In this document: positions 1 to 10,588 of the stretch, piece by piece
How positions within the stretch are numbered: the first letter of the stretch is position 1
How the letters are laid out: the number at the start of each line of letters is the position of its first letter
DNA from: Proteus terrae subsp. cibarius
GTDB taxonomy: Bacteria > Pseudomonadota > Gammaproteobacteria > Enterobacterales > Enterobacteriaceae
Length of the DNA stretch: 64,000 nt
Reading direction: 5' to 3'
Assembly: GCF_011045835.1 (NCBI RefSeq)
Contig: NZ_CP047349.1
Span: 992,001 to 1,056,000, forward strand
Notes under the pieces: model-generated
What the model saw: only the letters and a program-made list of their open reading frames with translations
Databases searched by the model: none
Told to the model about the DNA's origin: nothing
Position numbers and translations under genes: made by a program

Positions 1-509
<509 letters not shown>

Positions 510-625
510 GACAACACCGAAGGTGTTTTGTCTGAGAGACGACAGTAGATGAAGTAGGCTTGTTTAAGATTGAAATTGCTGGTTATAGCGTAGAGATACA
601 AAATAACGGGTAATTAAACAGAATT

Positions 626-745
626 TGCTTGGCGGCCATAGCGCAGCGGACCCACCTGAATCCATGCCGAACTCAGAAGTGAAACGTTGTAGCGCCGATG
701 GTAGTGTGGGGCCTCCCCATGTGAGAGTAGGGAACTGCCAGGCAT
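626..745 (+). rRNA. rrf: 5S ribosomal RNA
   Basis: A complete 120-base 5S gene. The 5' end (tgcttggcgg) pairs with the 3' end (ctgccaggcat), and the conserved core (ccgaactcagaagtgaaac) sits in the middle. It follows 23S in the usual order and is the last gene of the rRNA operon. Apparent open reading frames here have no support. Confidence 0.97.
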
Positions 746-759
746 TAAATAAGACGAGA

Positions 760-786
760 AAGCCAACCCAATGGGTTGGCTTTTTT
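760..786 (+). terminator. rRNA operon intrinsic terminator
   Basis: The inverted repeat agccaaccca/tgggttggct is followed by six T residues, 15 bases after the 5S gene. It is a standard rho-independent terminator for the rRNA operon. Confidence 0.9.
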
Positions 787-820
787 GCGTTTGAAGGTTT
801 AGCTACTCTGAATAAAAAAA

Positions 821-1168
821 TTATTTTAATTGCTGATAAAGTAATGAACCTGCAACTGCTCCTGCAACATCGTAAGCAAAATCATGCCAACTCCAGCCAG
901 TACCTCCTGGACGGCTATCATAAAGCTCTTTCGCTACACCTAAACTAATCGAAAATGAGAGCCCTATTAATAATCCCTCTCTATGACCATAATTTTGATG
1001 ATCTGCATACGCATTCGCACCCGCGGATGCTGCCATTGAAAATAAGAAATGCTGAGCTTTATCTTTGCCTTTCCAATTATCATTGGCAAAATGAAATGAT
1101 TGGCAACCATTTAAAGTCATTATTGATAATAAAATAATCAGAGAACAGCATTTGAGCTTTAGTTTCAT
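821..1168 (-). CDS. yfiM: YfiM-like lipoprotein
   Basis: A predicted lipoprotein of 115 residues. It opens with a short basic stretch, a hydrophobic segment and a lipobox (LNGC, Cys22), so it should be lipid-anchored and exported. The mature part carries the YfiM signatures GKDKAQHF, KELYDSRPGGTGWSW and DFAYDVAGA; the C-terminal half is hydrophobic. The function of the family is unknown. I chose the ATG at 1166-1168 over a TTG ten codons upstream because it gives a normal signal peptide and has AAAGG upstream, although at a long spacing. In E. coli the gene likewise sits between pssA and an rRNA operon. Confidence 0.85.
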   Translation of the reverse strand: MKLKLKCCSLIILLSIMTLNGCQSFHFANDNWKGKDKAQHFLFSMAASAGANAYADHQNYGHREGLLIGLSFSISLGVAKELYDSRPGGTGWSWHDFAYDVAGAVAGSLLYQQLK

Positions 1169-1257
1169 AAAAAATAAAAGCCTTTTCACTGATAACAATG
1201 TTTTTAATATAGAAGATTATTAAAGATAAGGGATGATTTGAGAAAAGAATTTTATTA

Positions 1258-1291
1258 AACAAAAAAGCCTTGCTGTAATTTAGCAAGGCTT
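1258..1291 (-). terminator. intrinsic terminator after pssA
   Basis: A perfect 10-bp inverted repeat (aagccttgct/agcaaggctt, loop of 7) with a T-run on the minus strand. It lies 17 bases after the pssA stop codon and separates pssA from yfiM. Confidence 0.85.
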
Positions 1292-1308
1292 ATCAAATGA
1301 AGCATCAA

Positions 1309-2667
1309 TTAAAGTATGCGGCTGATTAATCTATCAACACGAATACGTCGTAAGCGTTTAATTAATTTTTTCACTTTTAGAGGATAAAGCTTAATACTTT
1401 CTAGATCTTGGTAATGTTTCACGACAATAGTATGTTGGCGAATACATTCTAACTCTTTGTGTCGTTGCTCATGTAATTCATGTTTAGGATCATGAATTAA
1501 TATGGCATTCTCTAAATCTAATCCCCATGCACGCGGATTAAGATTATTACCAGTAATTAATTGCCAGTTATCATCTACCCACATACCTTTTAAGTGATAT
1601 GTATTATCGCTATCTTTCCAAAGTCTTACTGTTAATTGGTCGCTATCAATAAACCGCTGGAAACGTTGGGTAAATTTACGCAAGTTCATTTCATAGAGAT
1701 AAGGCAATGCGCCAATAATTTTAAATGGTTCTTCTGGCGGAATATAGAAGTCATTTGCTGTTTTATCACCAATAATAATTTCGACTTGCTTGCCATTTCT
1801 TAATAAATGGCTGATTTGGCGTACAAGGATCGCAGGTAAATTAAAATAAGGTGTACAAATAACAAGTTTTTCTTCAGTAGAAGCCATAAGGTGAGAAATT
1901 GTCTTATTTAAGATATTTTTCTTACCTAAACCCATTAAAGGTGTTACTGCCAGCTCGTTGTTAGAAGCATTGGCTTTAATATCATAGCCATCACGAGTAC
2001 GTAAATTGAAACGAAATTGACGAATACAATTTTTAATTTCGGCACAACGAACTCTATCTTTGATATCCAGTCGTTGAATCGCTTCTGATTGCAAAAGATC
2101 AGACACAATAAATTGTTTCATTGTGGAAGCTAATTCGCTATTTTGGATAATGTGGTATCTGTCATAACGATATTTATCTAGTTTATGCAAGTAAACATTA
2201 TTAATACTTGCGCCACTATAGATAATTGTATCATCAAAGATAAAACCTTTAAGATGTAATACACCTAATGCTTCACGAGTGTTTACGGGAATGCCGTAAA
2301 TAGGGATCTCAATATCAGGGTGTTGCTGTGCAGTATGATAGTACCAATCTGCATTTGTAGCATCAGCAGAGACACCAATACGCCCACGTTGAGCACGGTG
2401 CCAGTCAACAATAACGGTAATGGATAATTCAGGACGTTGTTGTTTTGCGGTGTAAAGCGCATCAAGGATCTCTTCACCAGCCTCATCGTGCTCTAGGTAA
2501 AGAGCTGTAATAAAGATCTCTTTCTTTGCTTGAGCAATGTATTTCAATAAGGTGCTGCGAAACGCGGACGTCTGATAAAGCGTTTCAACATCAGCAACTG
2601 ACTGAGCTAATTTAGGCAGTTGTGCAAGGTGTTGTTGATGCTTAGCAAGTTTTAGTTTAGACAACAT
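1309..2667 (-). CDS. pssA: CDP-diacylglycerol--serine O-phosphatidyltransferase
   Basis: Phosphatidylserine synthase transfers serine to CDP-diacylglycerol, the first committed step to phosphatidylethanolamine. It works at the inner face of the cytoplasmic membrane. The protein is 452 residues, close to the 451 of E. coli PssA, and belongs to the phospholipase D superfamily. Two HKD-type half-sites are visible: HLKGFIFDD in the first half, and HLKGMWVDDNW followed by TGNNLNPRAW in the second. The basic C-terminus (KLIKRLRRIRVDRL) fits membrane association. The ATG at 2665-2667 gives the family start MLSK; a GTG one codon upstream is less likely. It has its own terminator downstream. Confidence 0.97.
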   Translation of the reverse strand: MLSKLKLAKHQQHLAQLPKLAQSVADVETLYQTSAFRSTLLKYIAQAKKEIFITALYLEHDEAGEEILDALYTAKQQRPELSITVIVDWHRAQRGRIGVSADATNADWYYHTAQQHPDIEIPIYGIPVNTREALGVLHLKGFIFDDTIIYSGASINNVYLHKLDKYRYDRYHIIQNSELASTMKQFIVSDLLQSEAIQRLDIKDRVRCAEIKNCIRQFRFNLRTRDGYDIKANASNNELAVTPLMGLGKKNILNKTISHLMASTEEKLVICTPYFNLPAILVRQISHLLRNGKQVEIIIGDKTANDFYIPPEEPFKIIGALPYLYEMNLRKFTQRFQRFIDSDQLTVRLWKDSDNTYHLKGMWVDDNWQLITGNNLNPRAWGLDLENAILIHDPKHELHEQRHKELECIRQHTIVVKHYQDLESIKLYPLKVKKLIKRLRRIRVDRLISRIL

Positions 2668-2845
2668 CACAGTGCTTAATTCTCTTGTTTATGATGGCAG
2701 ATGGAGCCATCGTCCATGTAGATTTTCTTTAACCGATCTTCTGATCATAACATTAGTTATATGGGATGTACGCATAAAATCATCATATATAGCTAATTTA
2801 TCAAAGGATGCGCGAACAATCACATAAAGATACTTTCTCTAATGA

Positions 2846-5515
2846 TTATAGCATTGGGCTATCGTTTGAAGATCCAAGCTGTAAATCAAGATTGACTATT
2901 CCTTCATCAAATTGTACTTCAACAGAAAATCCCAATTTTTTCGCTAAACTTATCATGTTGCGATTTTCAGGCATTGTTATCGCGGTTAAACGTTTAATAC
3001 CATGTTCTCTAGTATAGTTGATAAGTTTAGTCATAAGTTGATGACCTAAAGTATTTCCTTTTAAATCAGAACGCACAAGAATAGCAAATTCTGCATGCTG
3101 ATTATCTGGATCTGCCATTGCACGAGCAACCCCAATGATTTCAGGATGATCTTTTGGATTTCGGATCGCAACAAAAGCCATTTCTCGATCGTAGTCAATT
3201 TGAGTCATATTTGCGAGATCGTCATGTGTAAACTCACTGATCTCACTAAAATAGCGATAATAAAGATCTTCTTTTGTCACTTGGTTTATAAACGTTTTCA
3301 GTAACGGTTCATCTTCCGGCAAAATAGGGCGGATAAAGCAAGGATTGTTATCTCTTAGGAAGAATGTTTCTTCTAATTCATTGGGATAAGGGCGAATAGA
3401 GAGTCTTTGATGAGGATCACCTTGTAGTGGTGATAACTCCATCGCAACATCGAGCAATGTAAAATCATTACCTGAAGCCAGTAGAGGGTGAATATCTAAT
3501 CTGATAATTTGTGGACAATCTAAAAGTAAGTGAGAAACCTGTACCAAAAAATGACTTAGACTTAATATATTTAGAGGCTGTAAAGCACTTCTAGGTTGTA
3601 TCTTTCCGCTTTTTATTGCATTAATAACCAGATAACGGGCAAGTGCCATATTAAGAGGTGGTAAAGCAACAGCAGCTTTAGTTTCTATTTGCCACTCAAC
3701 CCCCCCTTCACCTAAGACAATTAATGGGCCAAAAATAGGATCTTGCTCTATTGCGACGCGCAGTTCCTGAGAGCCAGCGCGATTTGCCATACTTTGCACC
3801 AATAAACCCTGAATTTGTGCTTGGGGGTAAAGTTCTGTAACACGCCCTATAATGGCATGTGCTGCTGATGATACTTCTGTACTGTCTCGGAGATAAAGCA
3901 TAACACCTTGTACTTCGGACTTATGCGGGATATCAGGAGAACGTAATTTCAGAGCAACAGGATAACCAATTTTTTCAGCGATATTGACAGCTTCTTGTGC
4001 ATTATGAGCAATCCAAGTAGGAAGTGTATTAAAACCATAAGCTTCCATAATTGGCTGAACTTGGTGTGTATCTAATCGATATTGCTTATTTTTTAATGCC
4101 TCTTCAATGCAACGATGTGCTTGCTGTGTATTCATTTTGATATCTAGAGGCAGTGCTGGTGTTTCTTTTAGCTGTTTTTGATTTCGACGATATTCCACCA
4201 TATGCATAAATGCGGTGACGGCACCTTCAGGTGTTCGATAGGTTGGAATTCCAGCTTCACTAAATAATTTACGTGATTGTTGAGATGAATATTCTCCGCC
4301 CCAGTTAGTGAAAACGGTAAGCCATTTACGTCTAGGGTGTTTATTGATGGCTTCTATGACTCGTTGTGCTGTTTCAATGCTAGGGGCTATGGCACTAGGT
4401 GTGTGAATAAGGAGTAATGCATCATGATCATGGCTATCTAACAAACAATTCAATGCCAAAATATAACGATCAACGGTTGTATCATCACCTAAGTTTAGTG
4501 GGTTACGAATAGCATTTTCTTCTTGAATAACACTTTGTAGCTTTTGTTTTGTATCATCTGTAAGTTGTGCAAGCTTTCCTGAATGTAAAAATAGCTCATC
4601 AACGGCCATTGCAGCAGGTGCAGAGCCATTACTCATAATCATCAATCTTTCGCCTTTTAAAGGCGTCATATAGCTAAGTGTTTCAACGGCAGAAAACATC
4701 TCATGAGTATCTTGTACTCGCAATAATCCAGCACGTTGAAAAGCCGCATCATAAGCCACGTCATAACTTGGTGTATCACCTAATAGCAGTTGAGCTTTTT
4801 GGGTTCGACCACTTTTTATCACCAGAATAGGCTTGTTGCGCGAAGCACTACGCGATGCTGACATAAAACGCCGTGCATCTTTTATATGTTCGAGATGCAA
4901 TAAAATTGCACTAGTTTTACTGTCTCTTGCCAGAAAATCCAGTAAATCATCAACTTGGATATCTTGGTTGTCACCTAATGCAATAAAATAAGAAAAGCCA
5001 ATATTGCGATAATAAGCCCAATCTAAAATTGTGTTGGCGACAGCAGCTGATTGCGAAATAAAAGCGAGTTTTCCTTTTTTAACTGGAAGAGGCGAAAAGC
5101 TGGCATTTAAACCTTGCCATGGAGCTAAAAGCCCCAAACTATTTGGGCCAAGTAAACGGATGTGATATTGCTGGCAAAGTAATTTTATTGGCTGAAATTG
5201 TTCAGGTTGTGCAGAAAGTACAATTACAGCTTTGCAACCAGACTCACCTAATTGTTTCAGTAATTCAAGGTTGCGACGATGATGTGTACAAATAATCGCG
5301 AGATCAGGTACTTGAGGTAATTTATCAATAGAAGGATAAGTGAAAACACCAGAGACAGAGCCGCGAGCAGGATTAATTGGAAACACTGGGCCATTAAATC
5401 CACCACTGAGCAAATTTTTCATCATGGTGGTTCCTGCTCGACCTAATTTTTCAGAGGCGCCAATCACTGCAATAGATTTAGGACGTAATAGTGCTTCAAG
5501 ACCTCGTTGGCTCAT
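2846..5515 (-). CDS. pat: Protein lysine acetyltransferase Pat (PatZ/YfiQ)
   Basis: A large cytoplasmic enzyme of 889 residues that acetylates lysines of metabolic enzymes such as acetyl-CoA synthetase. The first 700 or so residues form the NDP-forming acyl-CoA synthetase-like part: a CoA-binding domain (SIAVIGASEKLGRAG near residue 15), a ligase-like region (FISQSAAVANTILDWA) and an ATP-grasp segment (GYPVALKLRSPDIPHKSEV). The last 160 residues are a GNAT domain with an acetyl-CoA binding loop (VRSDLKGNTLGHQLM). This architecture is that of E. coli PatZ. The ATG at 5513-5515 has GGAG five bases upstream; a GTG two codons earlier is disfavoured. The gene follows tapT by 28 bases and is probably co-transcribed with it. 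Confidence 0.95.
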   Translation of the reverse strand: MSQRGLEALLRPKSIAVIGASEKLGRAGTTMMKNLLSGGFNGPVFPINPARGSVSGVFTYPSIDKLPQVPDLAIICTHHRRNLELLKQLGESGCKAVIVLSAQPEQFQPIKLLCQQYHIRLLGPNSLGLLAPWQGLNASFSPLPVKKGKLAFISQSAAVANTILDWAYYRNIGFSYFIALGDNQDIQVDDLLDFLARDSKTSAILLHLEHIKDARRFMSASRSASRNKPILVIKSGRTQKAQLLLGDTPSYDVAYDAAFQRAGLLRVQDTHEMFSAVETLSYMTPLKGERLMIMSNGSAPAAMAVDELFLHSGKLAQLTDDTKQKLQSVIQEENAIRNPLNLGDDTTVDRYILALNCLLDSHDHDALLLIHTPSAIAPSIETAQRVIEAINKHPRRKWLTVFTNWGGEYSSQQSRKLFSEAGIPTYRTPEGAVTAFMHMVEYRRNQKQLKETPALPLDIKMNTQQAHRCIEEALKNKQYRLDTHQVQPIMEAYGFNTLPTWIAHNAQEAVNIAEKIGYPVALKLRSPDIPHKSEVQGVMLYLRDSTEVSSAAHAIIGRVTELYPQAQIQGLLVQSMANRAGSQELRVAIEQDPIFGPLIVLGEGGVEWQIETKAAVALPPLNMALARYLVINAIKSGKIQPRSALQPLNILSLSHFLVQVSHLLLDCPQIIRLDIHPLLASGNDFTLLDVAMELSPLQGDPHQRLSIRPYPNELEETFFLRDNNPCFIRPILPEDEPLLKTFINQVTKEDLYYRYFSEISEFTHDDLANMTQIDYDREMAFVAIRNPKDHPEIIGVARAMADPDNQHAEFAILVRSDLKGNTLGHQLMTKLINYTREHGIKRLTAITMPENRNMISLAKKLGFSVEVQFDEGIVNLDLQLGSSNDSPML

Positions 5516-5543
5516 ATCCACTCCAGAGTTTCATTATCAACTG

Positions 5544-6245
5544 CTATTCAATGTAGCTGATTTGATCTTCTTTTGCCTGACTCCGGTCTGGTTTTCCAAG
5601 TAAATATTGTTGACGAAAGTAACTAAAATGAGAAAAAAGCTGTTGTGAGGCTTGAATATCGCCGACATTCTCTAAAATAGAAGCAGCAACTTCTGCTGTA
5701 CAATGTTGATCTTCTTTTGCTGCTTGGCGAAGTACGTACTCACATTTAATTGCCTCATTTAAAGAAAAAAGAGGCAATGAATCGAGATAAGGGCTTTTGC
5801 GAAACATTTTGCGGGCTTCACTCCAAGTGCCATCAAGGAGGATAAATAAAGGCGGTTTGCTATTGGCTGGGAGTTGGTTGTATACAACACGTTCACTTGA
5901 TGCATAGCTTTCAGGGAATACAACATAAGCTTGTCTGTCAGGTGTATTGATTAGATCAAGCAAGGCCTGTTCTGGCTCAGTTCGGGACCATAAAAATGCC
6001 TGTGTGTCTGGTAATACATCGGCAATTAATTTCCCCGTATTACTTGGCTTCATCACTTCAGTATCATACATCAATAAACAAAATTGGCTTTTTGCTGGTT
6101 GATTGATGATCGTGTCACAAAGACACTGTTTTTCAGGTAATAAGCAAAAAGTACAACGTTTTGTACGAAAACCTCGCGCTTTAAAAGGGCGGGTTGAAAT
6201 CGAAAGTCGATATTGACGAAGTCGAGAGACTGCATTGTCATGCAT
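5544..6245 (-). CDS. tapT: tRNA-uridine aminocarboxypropyltransferase (DTW family)
   Basis: A homologue of E. coli YfiP/TapT, which uses S-adenosylmethionine to form acp3U at position 47 in the variable loop of tRNAs. The 233-residue protein has the N-terminal cysteine cluster (RCTFCLLPEKQCLC, near residues 31-44), probably a metal site. The family core motif LDGTWSEARKM is in the middle. It has no signal peptide and is presumably cytoplasmic. It lies directly upstream of pat, as in E. coli. Confidence 0.92.
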   Translation of the reverse strand: MHDNAVSRLRQYRLSISTRPFKARGFRTKRCTFCLLPEKQCLCDTIINQPAKSQFCLLMYDTEVMKPSNTGKLIADVLPDTQAFLWSRTEPEQALLDLINTPDRQAYVVFPESYASSERVVYNQLPANSKPPLFILLDGTWSEARKMFRKSPYLDSLPLFSLNEAIKCEYVLRQAAKEDQHCTAEVAASILENVGDIQASQQLFSHFSYFRQQYLLGKPDRSQAKEDQISYIE

Positions 6246-6476
6246 AACAGATTGACCAATACTTATAAAAAAGAATCGAATATTATCATGTTCAAAACAA
6301 ACAAACTATTCAGTGTATTTTTATCATAAAAATCATACTGATATATTAGTTATCTATGAGATGAAGTTAATTATCAATTGATCCTGATTAGTTTATCGAT
6401 TCCTGTGCGTGATTCTCTCGGTGACAGTTGCTAAACTATCATGTAATCTGCGCCCCTATTGCAGTTGGAGAGACAA

Positions 6477-7592
6477 ATGAACGATTCTTATGAAGGTAAA
6501 AACGGCAAAGTAAAAGTAATGTATGTCCGTAGTGAGGACAATGCCGATAATAAACCTAAAAAACCATCCCGCCGTCCTGAAAATGGTCGTGGTGATAAAA
6601 ACCGTGGTGATAAACGTGACGATAGAAGTCGTGACAATAAACGCGGTGATAACAAATTTTCTCGTCGTGATGACCGCGGTGCAGGTAAGCCTTCAGGGCG
6701 TGGTACATCACGTAATGAATCAAAACCTTCTCGTGATAGTGAAGGCGGAAGTTTTTCTCCATGGAAAACGGTTTCTCGCCCTGCTGGTGAAGAAGCAATC
6801 AAAGAGCACGATGGCATTACTGGTAAGAGCCAGATCGATCCTGAACAGTTGCGTCGTCAGCGTTTAGAAGAGACGCGTATTTATGGTGAAAATGCTTGCC
6901 AAGCAATGTTTAAAAATCGTCCTGATGCGATTGTTCGTGCTTGGTTTTTACAAGATGTGACACCACGTTTTCGTGATGCGCTAAAATGGATGGCTGCAAA
7001 CCGTAAAGCCTATCACGTTGTTGAAGAAGAAGAGATGGTAAAAGCCGCTCGTACTGATCACCACGGTGGCGTGTGCTTCTTAATTAAAAAACGTGTTGGT
7101 CATGATGCAGAAACCTATCTGAAAGATGCACCTGAACATGATTGCGTATTAGCACTTGAAGATGTGGGTAATCCACATAACGTAGGTGCAATTATGCGTA
7201 GCTGTGCGCACTTTGGTGTGAAAGGGGTTATCTCTCCTGATTCTGCTGTATTAGAATCTGGTGCTGCTGTTCGTACCGCAGAAGGTGGTGCAGAATATAT
7301 CCAAGGTATTGATGCTGATAACTTTGCTCAAACGTTAGATAAATTTAAAAAAGCGGGTTATACGCTGGTGGCAACATCAAGCCATAAAGGCAGTGTGCCA
7401 TTATCAAAAGCACAATTACCAGCGAAAATGGTTCTGATCTTAGGTCAAGAGAAAGATGGCTTAAGTGAAAGCACTTTAAATCAAGGTGATATGAGCATTT
7501 ACATCGGTGGTACTGGTCACGTTGAAAGCTTAAATGTCTCTGTGGCTTCTGGTGTGTTATTAGCAGAATGGTGGCGTCAGCACCAAGGCTAA
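6477..7592 (+). CDS. yfiF: SpoU-family RNA methyltransferase YfiF
   Basis: A predicted RNA 2'-O-methyltransferase of the SpoU/TrmH class, 371 residues. The N-terminal hundred residues are highly charged low-complexity sequence, rich in Arg, Lys, Asp and Gly with repeated RGD-like triplets. A SpoU substrate-binding region follows near residues 125-200. The C-terminal catalytic knot domain shows [29 protein letters not shown] and [14 protein letters not shown]. The ATG at 6477 has GGAG seven bases upstream; an in-frame TTG at 6459 would include that site and is rejected. The substrate of YfiF was long unknown and I do not assign one. It is divergent from tapT. Confidence 0.9.
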   Translation: MNDSYEGKNGKVKVMYVRSEDNADNKPKKPSRRPENGRGDKNRGDKRDDRSRDNKRGDNKFSRRDDRGAGKPSGRGTSRNESKPSRDSEGGSFSPWKTVSRPAGEEAIKEHDGITGKSQIDPEQLRRQRLEETRIYGENACQAMFKNRPDAIVRAWFLQDVTPRFRDALKWMAANRKAYHVVEEEEMVKAARTDHHGGVCFLIKKRVGHDAETYLKDAPEHDCVLALEDVGNPHNVGAIMRSCAHFGVKGVISPDSAVLESGAAVRTAEGGAEYIQGIDADNFAQTLDKFKKAGYTLVATSSHKGSVPLSKAQLPAKMVLILGQEKDGLSESTLNQGDMSIYIGGTGHVESLNVSVASGVLLAEWWRQHQG

Positions 7593-7624
7593 TTGCTTTA
7601 TAGTTTTAAATAAAGAATGATAAA

Positions 7625-7659
7625 AAACCGCTTAGTCATTGTGATTTAAGCGGTTTTTT
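7625..7659 (+). terminator. intrinsic terminator after yfiF
   Basis: A 10-bp perfect stem (aaaccgctta/taagcggttt) followed by further T residues, 32 bases past the yfiF stop codon. It may also serve emrB on the other strand, since the two genes converge here. Confidence 0.85.
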
Positions 7660-7684
7660 ATGCATAAGATCTACGTGAATTGCG

Positions 7685-9202
7685 TTATTTTCCCGGTGAG
7701 AATGGGGGTTTAGCAAACCAAACCACGATCATCATAATAAGGAAAATACCAGCAGCTAACCAAAAAATCTCATTGGCTGAAATAATTAATCCCTGTTCTG
7801 TAATCGTCTTGGCTAAATATGCAGATGCTTGTTCATTTGAAAGACCAAGATCATTCATTTGTTGGTATGCCATTTGCGAATCAGGATCGAGTGGATTAAT
7901 TTTTTCTACAAAGGTTTCATGGTGAAGTGATTCTCTTTGTGTCCAAATCGTTGTAGTTAACGATGCGCCAATAGCCCCAGCCAATGTTCTTAAGAAGTTC
8001 GAAAGACTTGATGCTGATGCCATTTTTTCTGGAGGTAGTCCAGATAATGTCATTGTCGTTAATGGCATAAAGAAACACGCAACCGCTAAACCTTGCCAGA
8101 ATTGAGGCCATGCCACAGTGGCAAAATCCATTCCTGGCTCGAAGGTATAAGCTCGCCAATAAAAACACACAGAAAACATAATAAAGCTAAAGCTGATGAT
8201 ATAGCGTAAATCTACTTTACCACCAAATTTACCTATAATCGGTGTGATAATTAAAGGTAATAAACCTACCGATGCTGATGCTAATCCTGCCCATGTTGCT
8301 GTATAACCAAAGACCTCTTGTAAAAGCAGTGGTAGTAAAACAATGGTGCCAAAATAGATCATATAGGCGAGGCTGAGCGTGACACAGCCAATGGTAAAGT
8401 TTCGACTCTTAAAGAGAGAAAGATCTATCACTGGATGATCGTCTGTTAACTCCCAAACAATTAAGAAGCTAAGTGCAACAACAGCCACAATAGTGAGGAC
8501 TATAATTTCTGTCGAATTAAACCAATCGAGCTCTTTACCCTGATCGAGCATGATTTGTAACGCACCAATACCTACGATAAGTAAAACAAGGCCAATGGTA
8601 TCTATTGGTTTAATTTCAGTTTTTGTTTCTCGTCCAGCTAAGGTGTTTGATATACACATAATAATCAACACACCAAATGGAACGTTAATAAAAAATATCC
8701 ATCCCCAATGGTAGTTATCACTGATGTAGCCACCTAAAATTGGTCCTAAAATAGGTGCCACAACAATGGTCACTGACCATAGTGCAAGCGCCATGTTTCG
8801 TTTGGCTGGTGGATAGTTATTCAATAACAAACTTTGCGATAAAGGAATTAGTGGCCCAGCAACTAAACCTTGAAGCACACGAAAGAAAATAAGCATTTCA
8901 AGACTTTGTGAAATACCACAAAGCCAAGATGTTAACGCAAAAAGTGCCGTTGACCACATAAAAAGTCGAACTTCACCAATACGTTTTGCTAACCAACCTG
9001 TGATAGGGATAGAAATAGCGTTTGCCACCCCAAAAGAGGTAATAACCCAAGTCCCCTGAGAGTTAGAGGCACCTAAGTTTCCTGCAATAGTTGGAATGGC
9101 TACGTTAGCGATTGTAGAATCGAGAACTTGCATAAAGGTGGCCAACGCAAGGGCGATGGTCATTAAAGCAAGTTTTCCTCCTTGTAATGGCTCTTTGATC
9201 AC
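7685..9202 (-). CDS. emrB: Multidrug efflux MFS transporter EmrB
   Basis: The inner-membrane proton-driven pump of the EmrAB-TolC tripartite system, which exports hydrophobic drugs and uncouplers. It has 505 residues with about 14 hydrophobic segments, as expected for the DHA2 family. Signatures include motif C of 14-TM exporters (ALWSVTIVVAPILGPILGGY) and an N-terminal segment (FMQVLDSTIANVAIPTIAG). The start is a GTG at 9200-9202 with GAGGTG upstream; the predicted N-terminus aligns with E. coli EmrB. It follows emrA by 15 bases, so it is the distal gene of mprA-emrA-emrB. Confidence 0.96.
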   Translation of the reverse strand: MIKEPLQGGKLALMTIALALATFMQVLDSTIANVAIPTIAGNLGASNSQGTWVITSFGVANAISIPITGWLAKRIGEVRLFMWSTALFALTSWLCGISQSLEMLIFFRVLQGLVAGPLIPLSQSLLLNNYPPAKRNMALALWSVTIVVAPILGPILGGYISDNYHWGWIFFINVPFGVLIIMCISNTLAGRETKTEIKPIDTIGLVLLIVGIGALQIMLDQGKELDWFNSTEIIVLTIVAVVALSFLIVWELTDDHPVIDLSLFKSRNFTIGCVTLSLAYMIYFGTIVLLPLLLQEVFGYTATWAGLASASVGLLPLIITPIIGKFGGKVDLRYIISFSFIMFSVCFYWRAYTFEPGMDFATVAWPQFWQGLAVACFFMPLTTMTLSGLPPEKMASASSLSNFLRTLAGAIGASLTTTIWTQRESLHHETFVEKINPLDPDSQMAYQQMNDLGLSNEQASAYLAKTITEQGLIISANEIFWLAAGIFLIMMIVVWFAKPPFSPGK

Positions 9203-9217
9203 CTTTACACCTCGCCT

Positions 9218-10396
9218 TTATTGTCCTGCATTTTGTTCAATGATTTCATTGATCAGTTTATTAATCTCTGACATATCAATGTTTAAAGCATCAGTATGAT
9301 AAGCAGGTGCTTGGCGTTCACTGTGTGATAATACTTTTCCATCAAGGTTAATCGTATCGACTGTCACTTCAGAAGAAAGGCCAATACGCAGAGGCTTTTC
9401 CGCTAATTCTTTTTCATCGAGTGAAATGCGAACAGGTAAGCGTTGAACGACTTTTATCCAGTTACCACTGGCATTTTGCGCAGGTAATAATGAGAAAGCA
9501 CTACCTGTTCCCATATCTAAACCTAATACAGTGCCGTGATAAATGACTTTTTTACCGTAAAAGTCAGTTGTTATCTTTGCAGGTTGACCAATTCGCATAT
9601 TCGCGAGTTGAGTTTCTTTAAAGTTGGCATCAATCCACATACCCGTTACAGGAACAACGGCCATTAAAGGTTTACCCGGTGAGACTTGTGCACCAACTTG
9701 AACGCTACGACGTGAAACATAGCCATCTGTTGGGCTTAAAATTTTAGTACGTTCTAAAGCCAGCCATGCATTACGAACATCAGTTGATGCTTGTAAAACA
9801 GAAGGTTGTTTTGCAATTGGTGTATTTAAGATAATTGCTTGATTAGCATTATATTGCTCTCTTGCAACTTCTAAAGCCGCTCTTGCGGTAGAAACAGCTT
9901 CTCTAGCATGTTGAAGTTCTTCTTTACCAATGACGTTGCGTTCACCTAAAACTTCACGGCGACGAAGATCGTTTTGTAATTTAGTGAGCTCTGTTTCACG
10001 TAAAACGATATTTGCTTTTAATTGACGACCATTGATGATTTGCTGATGCATTTGGCGAACACTATTAGCTAATGCTGTTTTTGCTTTTTCTAATGCCAGT
10101 TTTTCATCACTTGAATCTAATAAAACTAAGGGTTCACCGGCTTTTACAAAATCGGTGTTATCCACATAAACAGTGGTAACAGAACCAGAAATCTGTGGCA
10201 TCACCATGATTTGATTGCCAGTCACATAAGCATTATCTGTCGTTTCATGATGCCTTAACACCATAAACCAATAAGCGGAGTAAGCCGCACCAGCAACAAT
10301 AAATAGGATGGTTAGCAATAGTAGAACATTTCGGCGAGTTCGTTTTTTATTGCGAATGGGAGCCTGAGGGGGGGTAGTTTCCTCATTAACACTCAT
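9218..10396 (-). CDS. emrA: Multidrug efflux membrane-fusion protein EmrA
   Basis: A periplasmic adaptor linking EmrB to the outer-membrane channel TolC. The 392-residue protein has a short basic cytoplasmic N-terminus and one membrane anchor (about residues 24-46). After the anchor come the HlyD-type lipoyl half-motif (TDNAYVTGNQIMVMPQISG), a helical hairpin (about 110-190) and a beta-barrel segment. The ATG has GGAG nine bases upstream. A gap of about 190 bases separates it from mprA, so it may have extra regulation or mRNA structure. Confidence 0.95.
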   Translation of the reverse strand: MSVNEETTPPQAPIRNKKRTRRNVLLLLTILFIVAGAAYSAYWFMVLRHHETTDNAYVTGNQIMVMPQISGSVTTVYVDNTDFVKAGEPLVLLDSSDEKLALEKAKTALANSVRQMHQQIINGRQLKANIVLRETELTKLQNDLRRREVLGERNVIGKEELQHAREAVSTARAALEVAREQYNANQAIILNTPIAKQPSVLQASTDVRNAWLALERTKILSPTDGYVSRRSVQVGAQVSPGKPLMAVVPVTGMWIDANFKETQLANMRIGQPAKITTDFYGKKVIYHGTVLGLDMGTGSAFSLLPAQNASGNWIKVVQRLPVRISLDEKELAEKPLRIGLSSEVTVDTINLDGKVLSHSERQAPAYHTDALNIDMSEINKLINEIIEQNAGQ

Positions 10397-10588
10397 TTAG
10401 AAGATCTCCATAAAACCAGAAAAACATCATTAGATATGTTTCCAGTATTAAAACTGGAAACATAATTATAAAGTCAATCTTAGAATAATTATTAGCGTGA
10501 AGGTAAATTATAAATGCTAATGGGTAAGTATGTTTGCCGATTTATGGCTTAAATAGGATTAGATCAATAAAACTATTTATTATGCTGC

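Noticed and set aside
625..948. Open reading frame on the plus strand over the 5S gene
   Set aside because: It is the 5S rRNA and its terminator; no ribosome-binding site and no conserved protein.
955..1137. Plus-strand reading frame opposite the yfiM-like gene
   Set aside because: It is antisense to a lipoprotein gene with clear lipobox and family motifs and has no support of its own.
6488..6817. Ser/Arg-rich or His-rich proteins on the minus strand opposite yfiF
   Set aside because: They are shadows of the low-complexity charged tail of YfiF with no start signals.
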